Positions 44,301 through 52,859 of a stretch of 64,000 bases of DNA are shown piece by piece. Both the position numbers and the translations under genes were made by a program. The stretch comes from CAYRNY01 sp964425755 (GTDB taxonomy: Bacteria; Chloroflexota; Anaerolineae; Aggregatilineales; Aggregatilineaceae), in the NCBI GenBank assembly GCA_964425755.1, contig CAYRNY010000002.1:376324-440323 (forward strand), written 5' to 3'. Every line of letters starts with the position of its first letter. Position 1 is the stretch's first letter. The notes under the pieces are model-generated. The model searched no databases, was not told the DNA's origin, and was given only the letters and a program-made list of their open reading frames with translations.

Positions 44301-45758
44301 CTATGCCGCTGTTCCCACCACAGCACGAATCTGTGGCAGGTGCTCCGGATCGGTCAAAATCAGCAAGAGGTCTCCCGGCCTGAGTGTGGTGCTTCCCGTT
44401 GGCACAACGAATTCGTCCTTGCGTCCTAACAGAACAACCAGCGTCCCCTCTGGGAAATTGACGTCAACTAGTTGTTTGCCCGCGACAGGGGAATTTTCGG
44501 ATACCATGAGTTCCACCAGTTCGCTCTTGATCCCGTCCGCAGGTGTGAGCTCAAGCGGACGGACGGGTTTACGCACGTCAGGCGCATCAACCCGAAGCTT
44601 CCTTGCGGCCATGCTTAACGTCGTTCCTTGCACCAAAACGGAAAGCAAAACAATGAAAAACACCAGGTTAAAGATCGTGTTTGCTTCGGCCAAGCCTGCT
44701 AGCAATGGAAATGTCGCGAGGATGATCGGTGCTGCGCCCTTCAACCCCACCCAAGACAGAAAGGCTTTCTCCGACGTCGTTAACCGGGACCACCAAAGCG
44801 TGACAAATATACTCGCAGGCCGGGCCACCAGCATCAGAAAGAGCGCGATCAACAACCCTTCATCGCTGATCGGGACGAGTTCTGACGGAAAAACCAGTAA
44901 CCCCAACGTTAAGAACATCACGATCTGCATCAGCCACGCCAATCCTTCATGAAAACGCCGCAGGCTGCCCTTGTGCAAAAAATTGTTGTTTCCCGCGATC
45001 ACACCGGCCAGGTAAACGGCGAGAAACCCATTGCCCCCTAAAACCGTCGTTGCACCATATAGAATGAGAACCAATGCAATCGTGAGCACCGGGTACAGCC
45101 CTTCATACTCCAGATGGAGCCGGTTGATTACGCGTGGCGTCAAACGTCCGATCGCATAACCGGCCACTGCACCCACAACCATCTGCTGTACGAACATCAG
45201 AACCAACACTAACGGAGCGGCATCAGGGGTGTCGAGCAGGCGAATCATGCCCAACATGAGAAAGATTGCCATCGGGTCGTTACTGCCGGATTCGAGTTCC
45301 AGAAGTGGTTTCAACTGCCCCTTAAGACCAATATTCTTTCCTCTCAACACGGCAAAGACTGCCGCTGCGTCGGTGGATGAGACAATGGCCCCAAGCAGTA
45401 CTCCCTCTTGAAAAGCAAAATCAAGCGCAATCGTCGCGAACCAACCGACCAATAAGGCCGTTACAAGCACACCAAACGTCGAGAGAACCAGCCCTTTGCC
45501 CAGGACAGGGCGGATCTCAGCCAATTGAGTCTCCAGGCCGCCCGAAAACAGGATGAAGACTAATGCCACGACACCAAGCAACTGGGATAACCAGGGGTCA
45601 TCAAAGTAAAATCCGCCCGGCCCTTCAGAGCCAGCGAGCATCCCGATTGCTAAAAAGAGTAGAAGCGCAGGAACCCCCAGCCGCGTAGACACTTTGCTCG
45701 CCAAAATGCTTATCAGCAGCATTAAAGCGACCCATACCAAAATCTCTTCAATCATCAT
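44301..45758 (-). CDS. CPA1-type cation/proton antiporter with TrkA-C domain
   Basis: 485 residues, about 12 TMs, then a cytoplasmic RCK_C/TrkA-C domain (about 405-485; MVSENSPVAGKQLVDVNFPEGTLVVLLGRKDEFVVPTGSTTLRPGDLLLILTDP). Transport motifs: GAIVSSTDAAAVFAVL and LELESGSNDPMAIFLML, with the ion-binding Asp pair region of the CPA1 family. The overall layout is that of NhaP2/CvrA (K+/H+ antiporters). It exchanges K+ or Na+ for protons; the TrkA-C domain is expected to sense a nucleotide or ion. ATG at 45758 directly followed by a second ATG. Confidence 0.93.
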   Translation of the reverse strand: MMIEEILVWVALMLLISILASKVSTRLGVPALLLFLAIGMLAGSEGPGGFYFDDPWLSQLLGVVALVFILFSGGLETQLAEIRPVLGKGLVLSTFGVLVTALLVGWFATIALDFAFQEGVLLGAIVSSTDAAAVFAVLRGKNIGLKGQLKPLLELESGSNDPMAIFLMLGMIRLLDTPDAAPLVLVLMFVQQMVVGAVAGYAIGRLTPRVINRLHLEYEGLYPVLTIALVLILYGATTVLGGNGFLAVYLAGVIAGNNNFLHKGSLRRFHEGLAWLMQIVMFLTLGLLVFPSELVPISDEGLLIALFLMLVARPASIFVTLWWSRLTTSEKAFLSWVGLKGAAPIILATFPLLAGLAEANTIFNLVFFIVLLSVLVQGTTLSMAARKLRVDAPDVRKPVRPLELTPADGIKSELVELMVSENSPVAGKQLVDVNFPEGTLVVLLGRKDEFVVPTGSTTLRPGDLLLILTDPEHLPQIRAVVGTAA

Positions 45759-45818
45759 CTCATTGTTGGCCGATCACACGTTATCGTATATCCAACCCAT
45801 ACCCCACACCTGATATCG

Positions 45819-47402
45819 TCAAGGGATTTCATCATTTGACGGCAGCACATCCGGATTTCGCAAATAAGTCTGTCGCGCGTCTAGCGTCTTCGCATAATCC
45901 GCCGCACTCAACGCGCCCCAGAAATCCTGGGGACCGGCGAGTTGTCCCGCCATTTCATCAGCGTAAGCCTGCAACCATGCGAAAAACGTATCATCTCCGA
46001 GCGTATCTCGCAATTCCTGTATCAACAGCGCGCCGCGCAAATACACCGCATTGATGTATGGCCGCGCGTTGGGAAATTCATACACGGGCGCATCAACCGC
46101 GCCTGATAGTGCGTACGCATTGATCCGAAAATCCCACCACCACGCGACGTGGTCCGTATAATAACGTTCCAGAAACAGCAATTCACTGTAAATCGCCAGT
46201 GCCTCATCGAGGTAAGGGTTTACCCCCTGATTGTTACCCACCAGGTCGTACCACCACTGGTGGGCGATCTCGTGCGCGGTGATGACCGTCAACCAGTCGT
46301 TTGGGATGCCTGTCCACGTGCGGAACCATGCCTCGCTGACAAACACCAACCCACTGAACTCCATGCCATCAGGAAAATCACCCTCCACCACCACTAGACG
46401 ATCGCGCCGGTATGGCCCATACAACTCCTCAAATAGAACGAGCGCGTCCGCAGCGACGTACAATGCATGGCGCGGTGCGTTCAGGCTTTCGGACACCGCG
46501 TCATAGAAGTAATACAACTCAACTTGAACCCCGCTGCTGGTCGTGGTCGTTAGCGTGTGAAACGCATCAGAGAGCGACACTGTCAGTTCGCGCGCATTGG
46601 GCAACGCGACACGCCATGTGTGATCGTTCTCCCGGGTTATGGTTCCCGGTCCGGCGAGCCGAATGCCATCAGGCGCGTTTCTCACCTTCAGGTCGAGTTC
46701 AAAGTCAGCCGCACGTAGAGCATAATGCTCGCCCACCATATGAAACACCGGGCTGATCCACCCCTGGGATGCATCAAATGCGGCCACCAGCGGAAACCAC
46801 ATGCCCAGATTAACTTGTCGCTGGTTATAGCCCCAGTAGCCAAAATGTCCATGGCGGTAGCCACTGGCAATCGCGGGCAGCGTCAACTCGTACTTGAGCG
46901 TGATATCGATCGCGCATCCCGCCGGAAGCGTGGCATTTAGCGGCACGCTCAATCGCGCATCAGCCAGCGTATAATCCCGCACCGCGACACCATCTACCCT
47001 CAAACGTTCGAGCACAAAGTTGTCCGGATCGCGCTGTGGTTCAACATTGAACACAATCGCATCGAGGGGCTGCCCGGTATCGTTAAGAAAGTTAACGTCC
47101 TGCTCAACCCGCACTGTACGCGCCATCCAATCCAGCGTCGCATCCAGCGCATATTGCACCGCCGGTGATCCTTCAAATGCCTCCAGGCAGTCAGCAGAAG
47201 GCTCGCCGGTCACGTCTGGCGCAGTCGCGCTTATTGCCGGTAAAGCCGTCGCTGTTCGTGCCGGTTGAGGAGCTTCGAACGACTCGCGCGTCCGTGTTAC
47301 AAGCACCGGGGCACGCGTGGATTGCGGCTCAGGCGCACACGCACTTGCCAGTCCCGCCAACATGATACTGAAAAGCATTATCAAACCCATCGTTTTTCGC
47401 AT
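45819..47402 (-). CDS. M1-family metallopeptidase, lipoprotein
   Basis: 527 residues from the ATG at 47402, a start that yields a clean lipoprotein signal (MRKTMGLIMLFSIMLAGLASAC, lipobox Cys at residue 22). The frame further upstream (to 47456) is not used. The zinc site is TAHEIAHQWWYDLVGNNQGVNPYLDEALAIYSE, i.e. HExxH plus the downstream Glu, and the GMEFSGLVF stretch corresponds to the GxMEN exopeptidase loop of M1 aminopeptidases in altered form (no Asn). The N-terminal beta domain (VEQDVNFLNDTGQPLDAIVFNVEPQRDP) is normal for the family. It should be a surface-anchored peptidase; the changed exopeptidase loop makes aminopeptidase activity uncertain. Its 5' end lies back-to-back with the rplU promoter region. 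Confidence 0.9.
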   Translation of the reverse strand: MRKTMGLIMLFSIMLAGLASACAPEPQSTRAPVLVTRTRESFEAPQPARTATALPAISATAPDVTGEPSADCLEAFEGSPAVQYALDATLDWMARTVRVEQDVNFLNDTGQPLDAIVFNVEPQRDPDNFVLERLRVDGVAVRDYTLADARLSVPLNATLPAGCAIDITLKYELTLPAIASGYRHGHFGYWGYNQRQVNLGMWFPLVAAFDASQGWISPVFHMVGEHYALRAADFELDLKVRNAPDGIRLAGPGTITRENDHTWRVALPNARELTVSLSDAFHTLTTTTSSGVQVELYYFYDAVSESLNAPRHALYVAADALVLFEELYGPYRRDRLVVVEGDFPDGMEFSGLVFVSEAWFRTWTGIPNDWLTVITAHEIAHQWWYDLVGNNQGVNPYLDEALAIYSELLFLERYYTDHVAWWWDFRINAYALSGAVDAPVYEFPNARPYINAVYLRGALLIQELRDTLGDDTFFAWLQAYADEMAGQLAGPQDFWGALSAADYAKTLDARQTYLRNPDVLPSNDEIP

Positions 47403-47514
47403 GCCAATCCAGTTCCGCCAGTTCAGCCAACCTACCGCGCAAATCATACAGCACACTCACCGGCTTGCCAACGCTACCCGGCGTTATCGCGTCAAGATAC
47501 GCCAAAAACCAGCA

Positions 47515-47543
47515 TTGACGCCCCCCTGCCCCACCGTTATAAT
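47515..47543 (+). promoter_or_regulatory. Near-consensus promoter of rplU-rpmA-rpmE
   Basis: TTGACG (47515-47520), 17-nt spacer, TATAAT (47538-47543). Predicted transcript start about 47550, giving a leader of about 140 nt before the rplU ATG. Confidence 0.85.
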
Positions 47544-47551
47544 ACATGCCG

Positions 47552-47574
47552 ATGTCCTGGCTTAACCAGGACAT
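47552..47574 (+). promoter_or_regulatory. 5' leader hairpin of the rplU operon
   Basis: Perfect 9-bp arms ATGTCCTGG (47552-47560) and CCAGGACAT (47566-47574), 5-nt loop, right at the predicted 5' end of the mRNA. A second, weaker fold followed by six T (47619-47624) lies further down the leader. Together they could stabilise the mRNA or form an L21-type autoregulatory/attenuation leader; the role is inference. Confidence 0.55.
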
Positions 47575-47688
47575 TCCTATCATGCTTACGATGCCAATTT
47601 TCCCCGTTAGGGCGGCTCTTTTTTGTGCTTGCCTCGCATAAGAGACAGCTACTAACGGTGGCAAAGCGAAGATTGGAGACATAATTCT

Positions 47689-48003
47689 ATGTACGCTATT
47701 GTACGCACCGGCGGTCGCCAGTACCGCGCGGAACCTGGACAAACGATTGACGTTGAGCGGATGCCCCAAGAAGAGGGCGAAACCATCGAACTGACCGATG
47801 TGCTGCTCGTGTCTCCTGATGATGGCGAAGTGATGATCGGCCAGCCCACTGTCGAGGGCGCGGTTGTCAAAGCCACCGTTGTCAAGCAAGGACGCAGACG
47901 CAAGCTGTTCGTCTGGAAGTATAAGCCAAAAGAACGCTATCGCCGTCGCCGGGGGCACCGTCAGTACTTTACCCGCCTGCGCATCGACGATATCACAGCA
48001 TAG
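47689..48003 (+). CDS. rplU: Ribosomal protein L21
   Basis: 104 residues, standard length; large-subunit protein that binds 23S rRNA. MYAIVRTGGRQYRAEPGQTIDVERM at the N-terminus and KYKPKERYRRRRGHRQYFTRLRI at the C-terminus are diagnostic. ATG behind GGAG. First gene of the classic L21-L27 pair, here extended by L31. Confidence 0.98.
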   Translation: MYAIVRTGGRQYRAEPGQTIDVERMPQEEGETIELTDVLLVSPDDGEVMIGQPTVEGAVVKATVVKQGRRRKLFVWKYKPKERYRRRRGHRQYFTRLRIDDITA

Positions 48004-48038
48004 GAATTCGCAAGACATACCAGTTACAGGAGTGCATC

Positions 48039-48326
48039 ATGGCGCACAAAAAAGGTGGCGGCTCATCTCGCAACGGTCGCGACAGTAACAGCAAACGCCT
48101 CGGTGTCAAGAAATTTGGCAGCCAGTACGTGATCCCTGGCAATATCATCGTTCGCCAGCGTGGGACTAAATTCCATCCCGGCGACAATGTCGGCATGGGG
48201 AAAGACTTCACGCTCTTTGCCAAAGCTGAGGGAATCGTCCGGTTTGAGACACGCAAAGGCAGCCGCAAGCGCGTGAACGTCATTCCGGTTGAAGCGCTGG
48301 AAGCCGAAGAGACCGCCCAGGCCTAA
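48039..48326 (+). CDS. rpmA: Ribosomal protein L27
   Basis: 95 residues; sits near the peptidyl-transferase centre. MAHKKGGGSSRNGRDSNSKRLGVKKFG is the conserved N-terminus, which begins without the cleavable extension seen in Firmicutes. AGGAG lies 7 nt before the ATG. 35 nt after rplU. Confidence 0.98.
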   Translation: MAHKKGGGSSRNGRDSNSKRLGVKKFGSQYVIPGNIIVRQRGTKFHPGDNVGMGKDFTLFAKAEGIVRFETRKGSRKRVNVIPVEALEAEETAQA

Positions 48327-48418
48327 CGGCGACAAGCATCTCGGCAACGATAACGTCAGCCAAAACAACCGTCACGCATCCCCCATACCGGGAACCGTGA
48401 CAGGAAAGGTAGACACGA

Positions 48419-48895
48419 ATGAAAGAAGACATCCACCCCAAGTGGTATCCCGAAGCCCGGGTTATTTGTGCTTGTGGCAACACGTGGACGGTCGGCGCGA
48501 CGGTGGAAGAAATCCGCACGGACGTGTGCTCGGCTTGCCACCCCTTCTACACCGGTGAGCAGCGTATCGTTGACACCGAAGGACAGGTTGATCGCTTCAT
48601 GAAGCGCCTACGTGTGCGTGATGAGATTATCGCGGAGACCGAAGCCCGCGACCAAGAGCGCACATCACCCGATTTGCCGATCACCGAGTTAGGGTTGGAT
48701 AAGCGTTATACCAACATCTACATCGATAACGGCATCGAAGTGGCAGGCGACTTCCTGGCCCGCTTTGAAGAAGGTGGCGACGAAGCTATCCTGGAGATCA
48801 ACGGCATCGGTCGCAAGGTGCTCGCGGATACCAAGAAAGCGTTGCGAGCGCGTGGTTACGAGTTACCCGAACCAGAAACGCAAGAGGCCGAATAA
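48419..48895 (+). CDS. rpmE: Ribosomal protein L31 with alpha-CTD-like C-terminal extension
   Basis: Residues 1-64 are a zinc-type (C+) L31: MKEDIHPKWYPEARVICAC, Cys17 and Cys19, then Cys37 and Cys40 in DVCSACHPFYTGEQR. Normal L31 ends near residue 66-80, but this one runs to 158. After a charged linker, residues about 86-150 (LPITELGLDKRYTNIYIDNGIEV and EINGIGRKVLADTKKALRARGYELP) follow the helix-hairpin-helix pattern of the RNA polymerase alpha-subunit C-terminal domain, including the I-x-x-I/F-G-R-K-x-L segment. The extension may bind nucleic acid or contact another factor. There is no frameshift or stop between the parts, so this is a true fusion. AGGAAAGG precedes the ATG. Confidence 0.92.
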   Translation: MKEDIHPKWYPEARVICACGNTWTVGATVEEIRTDVCSACHPFYTGEQRIVDTEGQVDRFMKRLRVRDEIIAETEARDQERTSPDLPITELGLDKRYTNIYIDNGIEVAGDFLARFEEGGDEAILEINGIGRKVLADTKKALRARGYELPEPETQEAE

Positions 48896-48921
48896 CAACG
48901 GCCCACAATGATAGCATGATC

Positions 48922-48957
48922 AAGGCAGGGAACCGCAAACGCTAACCTGCCTTTTTG
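48922..48957 (+). terminator. Terminator of the ribosomal protein operon
   Basis: Eight-base arms AAGGCAGG (48922-48929) and CCTGCCTT (48946-48953), 16-nt loop, stem running into a T5 tract. It overlaps an upstream in-frame GTG of tdk, which argues for the later tdk start. Confidence 0.82.
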
Positions 48958-48988
48958 TGTGTCGAAAAACCCCAGTGAGGTAACGCTC

Positions 48989-49600
48989 ATGACACACCAC
49001 ACCGGTCACGTAGAGGTCATTTGCGGCAGCATGTTCAGTGGCAAGACCGAGGAACTACTCCGCCGTGTGCGGCGCGCGATCATCGCGCGGCAGCAAGTGC
49101 AGGTCTTCAAACCTGCCATCGATAATCGTTACGCGATCCAACGGGTGACGTCGCACAATGGCCTGGACTACGAAGCACGCGCGGTCGTCAACGCCGCCGA
49201 CATCCTGGACCAGCTCAAACCTGGTACCACCGTCGTCGCGATTGACGAAGTCCAGTTTTTCGATGCCGAAATCGAACATGTCGTTGAGCAGTTAGCCGCT
49301 CGCGGAATGCGCGTGATCCTGGCTGGCCTGGACCTGGATTTTCGTGGCGAGCCGTTTGGTTCGATGCCGATGCTGCTGTGTCGCGCCGATGACGTACAAA
49401 AGTTGCACGCGATTTGCATGCTCTGCGGCGAAGACGCCAGCCGCACACAGCGCCTGGTCAACGGCCAACCCGCACGTTATGACGACCCGATCATTCAGGT
49501 CGGCGCTTCCGAAGCCTACGAAGCGCGTTGCCGTGAACATCACCGCGTTCCCGGCCACCCCTGGCTCGACACTGAATCCAACACTGAACGCGACGCCTGA
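48989..49600 (+). CDS. tdk: Thymidine kinase (type II)
   Basis: Salvage enzyme that phosphorylates thymidine with ATP. 203 residues. P-loop GSMFSGKT with EELLRRVRRA, Walker B AIDEVQFF, the lasso-loop tyrosine/DLDFRGEPFGSMP region, and zinc-binding ICMLCG plus ARCREHH. The start at 48989 is supported by GAGG 8 nt upstream; a GTG at 48959 is inside the ribosomal terminator. Reads through from, or lies just behind, the ribosomal operon. Confidence 0.96.
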   Translation: MTHHTGHVEVICGSMFSGKTEELLRRVRRAIIARQQVQVFKPAIDNRYAIQRVTSHNGLDYEARAVVNAADILDQLKPGTTVVAIDEVQFFDAEIEHVVEQLAARGMRVILAGLDLDFRGEPFGSMPMLLCRADDVQKLHAICMLCGEDASRTQRLVNGQPARYDDPIIQVGASEAYEARCREHHRVPGHPWLDTESNTERDA

Positions 49601-49646
49601 TTCACTCAGCTACAACACGTCACCTGCAAGCGCGCCATAAGCTGCC

Positions 49647-50486
49647 TTACCACCAGTCACGCGCGTAAAACGCCAGGTAACGCGGCATGTGCGGCTCCCA
49701 GTACGTCTTGTCATGCCCGCCGGACGCGACTACATACTCATGCGCGATGCCTAACTGTTCCAGGGTGCGATGCAGATGTTCAACCTGCGTGCGCAGCATG
49801 TCGCGGCTGCCGGTGTCCAACCAGATACGCGGCTGTGTCTCAGGCGTCAGCAAACGCGCTATGTGCGCCGGGTTCCGCGCAGCGAAATCTTCCTGTGTCA
49901 CGCCAAAGATCCAGGGTGGGCCGTTCTGCTCCGGCGGACCTTCAAACAACGCCGGGCTATGAATCCCAACCGCGCAAAAGCGTGCGGGATCACGAAACGC
50001 ATGGACCGCGGCCCCGGCCCCACCCATCGAGATGCCGCCAATCGCACGACCGGCACCATCCGTGCGCACATGGTAGCGCTGTTCCACAAACGGGATCACT
50101 TCGTGCAGCAAATAATCGCCGTACCGCCCGTATTGGTCGAGCGCATCCTGAAAAAATCGCTTGTTCGTCTTGATTAACGGTGTCCAGTCGTGGTCTGGCG
50201 GATCGGCGGCGTTCAAGAAAAAGCTCCGGTGACCGGTCGGCAACGCAACCACCATTGGCGGCAGCGTAGCATCTCTCACGCCGTTCCACAAATGAACATG
50301 AAGCCTGAGTTTGTCTGTGATGTATCCGGGACTGAGGCCCCAGGGATGAAGAAAATACAGCACAGGATATGCTGTTGTCCGCGCGGCATCATAACCAGGT
50401 GGCGTTATAACGCGAATTCGCATGTTGCGGCCAAGCGCTGTGCTGTCGAGCGTCACATCATGGATCGCTTGCCGGTAATCCGTCAC
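49647..50486 (-). CDS. Esterase D/feruloyl-esterase-like alpha/beta hydrolase
   Basis: 279 residues. The fold and motifs match the putative esterase family that includes S-formylglutathione hydrolase and feruloyl esterases: RIRVITPPGYDAARTTAYPVLYFLHP, nucleophile GGISMGGAGA, and the catalytic His in SGGHDKTYWEPHM; the acid is probably the Asp in DTGSRDML. The closing domain WEPHMPRYLAFYARDWW is typical. I chose a GTG start (50486) with GAGAGG 6 nt upstream; a frame extending to 50519 overlaps the upstream gene. Substrate unknown. Predicted cytoplasmic, as no signal peptide is seen. It lies 13 nt downstream of the CPBP protease gene, probably one transcript. Confidence 0.9.
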   Translation of the reverse strand: MTDYRQAIHDVTLDSTALGRNMRIRVITPPGYDAARTTAYPVLYFLHPWGLSPGYITDKLRLHVHLWNGVRDATLPPMVVALPTGHRSFFLNAADPPDHDWTPLIKTNKRFFQDALDQYGRYGDYLLHEVIPFVEQRYHVRTDGAGRAIGGISMGGAGAAVHAFRDPARFCAVGIHSPALFEGPPEQNGPPWIFGVTQEDFAARNPAHIARLLTPETQPRIWLDTGSRDMLRTQVEHLHRTLEQLGIAHEYVVASGGHDKTYWEPHMPRYLAFYARDWW

Positions 50487-50499
50487 TGTACGCCTCTCA

Positions 50500-51774
50500 T
50501 CACAACAGCAGGTGTACAAAGGACTCAGTCACTTCCTCCGGTCCCACGAACAATAGCAGCAACTGGAACAGGTTGTACCAAAAATGCGTCAGGATCGCGA
50601 CGCTGGTATTATACCGTTGGCGTATCCAACCAAACGCAACCGCCACCCCCAGGATGATTAGCCAGGCTGGCGTCAGCGCGTATTGCGTGTGCGTCATTGC
50701 AAACACGATCGCCGTCGGCCAGAAGCCGATCACCGGCTGCAACGCCCCCCGGAACGCGATCTCTTCCCCTATCGCCGCCGACGCAGCGAGGACAACTGCC
50801 AGCCCGATCGACGTCACGCTCTTTGATAACGCTTCGGTGGCCTGTGTCTGTTCCTCATAGACATCTTCCGGCACCAGTTGCATCCACAGCACACCGACAA
50901 TGAACAACCCCGCGAATAACGCGAACGTTACGCCGATCGAAACAGCTACCCCTTCCTGATTGATACGCCCCAGGCCGAGCCGTTCAAGCGACTGCCGCAA
51001 GTCGCGCCGCAACCCCAACCCAACGCCAAGGAACGATAGGACGATAAACGGGACACTGTTGCTCAGCAGTGACCAGACGTTCAGCCCCTGTTCCGTGTAG
51101 GTCTGGGCCAACCCCTCTAACCCGCCGCTGATGATGAAATCAATCAACTGCGACCCAAGCAAGTACAGCACCAAAACCACCGCCAGCATGTGTACATACG
51201 ACGCAGGATTGAAGCCGCGCGTATAGTACGCTGCGTTCACCACGCCGTCGCTGTCCGCCTCTGCAGGCGCAATACTGGCTGTTGTTGCCTCATGTTGCAG
51301 CGCATGCTTGGTCTCGGTGGTGAAGTAATTCAGCATTTGGGGAAACAATGGTTCGCCTGAAGGCTGGGGTTTCGGCCTGCCAAGCTCAACATCGACAGTG
51401 CCCGAAACATCGCCGGCGCGGCTACGATCAGCGTCGCCACGATACCGCGGAAAGAGCACAGCCACGCGCTCGCGCACAGGACGCCACAGCAGAGCCGTAG
51501 ATAACCCCGCCACGATCAACGAGATAATGAAGCCCGTCCAGGCTGCCGTCCGGCCTGGTGGATCGCCGGCATCTAATATTGCGCCACCAGACGTGCTGTT
51601 CGCCACCGTCACGCCAGTATTCAGCACAAGCAGTGCATTCAACAGGATCACCGCGCCTATCACCGCCCAAGCCATGGGCGAATCACGCTTCCGGTCCGCA
51701 TAATTCGCCGCCAGCACAATGATGGCAAAGACGAAAACGATGATCAGAACGAAAAAGAACTCAAGGATAGACAA
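50500..51774 (-). CDS. CPBP-family intramembrane metalloprotease
   Basis: 424 residues with about ten TMs. The C-terminal CPBP (Rce1/Abi) core shows GEEIAFRGAL (the Glu-Glu-x-x-x-Arg motif), FAMTHTQY (the Phe-x-x-x-His motif) and ILTHFWYNLFQL (His-x-x-x-Asn). The N-terminal half has a TM hairpin pair and a polar loop of about 80 residues. Members are prenyl-dependent or uncharacterised membrane proteases, some tied to bacteriocin immunity. The start codon is TTG (51774) with GGGAG 8 nt upstream. A strong TATAAT lies 56 nt upstream on the same strand. Confidence 0.93.
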   Translation of the reverse strand: MSILEFFFVLIIVFVFAIIVLAANYADRKRDSPMAWAVIGAVILLNALLVLNTGVTVANSTSGGAILDAGDPPGRTAAWTGFIISLIVAGLSTALLWRPVRERVAVLFPRYRGDADRSRAGDVSGTVDVELGRPKPQPSGEPLFPQMLNYFTTETKHALQHEATTASIAPAEADSDGVVNAAYYTRGFNPASYVHMLAVVLVLYLLGSQLIDFIISGGLEGLAQTYTEQGLNVWSLLSNSVPFIVLSFLGVGLGLRRDLRQSLERLGLGRINQEGVAVSIGVTFALFAGLFIVGVLWMQLVPEDVYEEQTQATEALSKSVTSIGLAVVLAASAAIGEEIAFRGALQPVIGFWPTAIVFAMTHTQYALTPAWLIILGVAVAFGWIRQRYNTSVAILTHFWYNLFQLLLLFVGPEEVTESFVHLLL

Positions 51775-51829
51775 CCGCGTTCTCCCGTCTCACGAATGGG
51801 GACCTACACAGCCCTTCAAAACTACGCAG

Positions 51830-51835
51830 ATTATA
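51830..51835 (-). promoter_or_regulatory. -10 element of the CPBP-esterase operon
   Basis: A perfect TATAAT on the minus strand; no clear -35 at the right distance. Confidence 0.5.
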
Positions 51836-51874
51836 GAAAGCCCCTCTGAATTGCACCAGCCGAGCATTCGGGGA

Positions 51875-51903
51875 TTGCATACCCTGTCCCCTTGCGGGAC
51901 AAT
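51875..51903 (+). promoter_or_regulatory. Promoter of the LCP gene with overlapping inverted repeat
   Basis: TTGCAT (51875-51880), 17-nt spacer, GACAAT (51898-51903). A 6-bp inverted repeat TGTCCC / GGGACA (51885-51901) overlaps the spacer and the -10, a position suited to a repressor. Confidence 0.45.
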
Positions 51904-51938
51904 AGGAAGCTGATCTGCCAACGGAGAGAACGCAAACG

Positions 51939-52820
51939 ATGAGAACGTATCACTTCAAGCGCAAAAATCGTGTCCTGTGGGGCTGCATTTTTCTGCTAGG
52001 CATCACCCTGATATGTTGCGGGTTAACAACCATCACATATCTGATCTTCGCGCCCACACCGGTCGACATCGTCTTCCTGGGTTTGGACGCCCGCCCCGGC
52101 GAAGGGTTCGGTGCGCGAACCGACAGCGTCGCGCTGGTCAACATCACACCGCGCACGCTCAAGATAACGTTGCTCTCCATTCCCCGTGACGTGTTCATCG
52201 ACGTGCCCGGGTACGGCCCGCAACGCATCAACACCATCAACGTGTTGGGCGAACAGGATCGCGCGACTACCGGGCCGGATCTGGTCAAAGCCAGTTTGCA
52301 GCAAAGTTTTGGGGTTGGTGTCGATCGTTACGCCCGGATCGATTTCGGCGGTTTCGTGGCCCTGGTCGATGCAGTGGGCGGCATCACTGTTGACGTTCCA
52401 AAAACCATCATGGACTACGCCTATCCCACTGACGACGGTGGTACGATGACCGTACAGTTTGACCAGGGCCGGCAGCACATGGACGGGACTCGGGCCTTGC
52501 AATATGCCCGCACGCGCCACCAAGATGACGACTTTCAGCGGGCGGCCCGTCAACAACAGGTAATTGATGCGCTGGTCGGCAAACTCATGTCGCCGCACCA
52601 GGTCGTGCGGTGGCCGCAAATCTGGCACACGTTTCGTTCGCACGTTGACACCGACATCACCTGGTGGGATGCTACACGTCTCGCGCCCGCGGTATTGTTC
52701 GGCTGGCACGGCCACACGCGACTCGTTCTCAACCGGGATTACCTAACCGCCACACACACAGATTACTGGGTTCCCAATTACGATGCGCTCGCAGACTGGA
52801 TCGCCAGCCATTTTGATTAG
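51939..52820 (+). CDS. LCP-family (LytR-CpsA-Psr) cell-envelope protein
   Basis: 293 residues. A cytoplasmic N-terminus (RTYHFKRKNRVLWG) and one TM (CIFLLGITLICCGLTTITYLIF) lead to the extracytoplasmic LCP domain: VDIVFLGLDARPGEGFGARTDSVALVNITPRTLKITLLSIPRDVF, GPQRINTINVLGE, DFGGFVALVDAVGGITVDV, RALQYARTRHQDDDFQRAARQQQVI. The key Arg/Asp residues that bind the pyrophosphate of lipid-linked polymers are in place. LCP enzymes attach glycopolymers to peptidoglycan or other acceptors. It is divergent from the CPBP gene. ATG behind GGAGAG. Confidence 0.93.
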   Translation: MRTYHFKRKNRVLWGCIFLLGITLICCGLTTITYLIFAPTPVDIVFLGLDARPGEGFGARTDSVALVNITPRTLKITLLSIPRDVFIDVPGYGPQRINTINVLGEQDRATTGPDLVKASLQQSFGVGVDRYARIDFGGFVALVDAVGGITVDVPKTIMDYAYPTDDGGTMTVQFDQGRQHMDGTRALQYARTRHQDDDFQRAARQQQVIDALVGKLMSPHQVVRWPQIWHTFRSHVDTDITWWDATRLAPAVLFGWHGHTRLVLNRDYLTATHTDYWVPNYDALADWIASHFD

Positions 52821-52859
52821 CACGCCGCACACTACGCGCCGTTCTCAAATACCGGCAGA

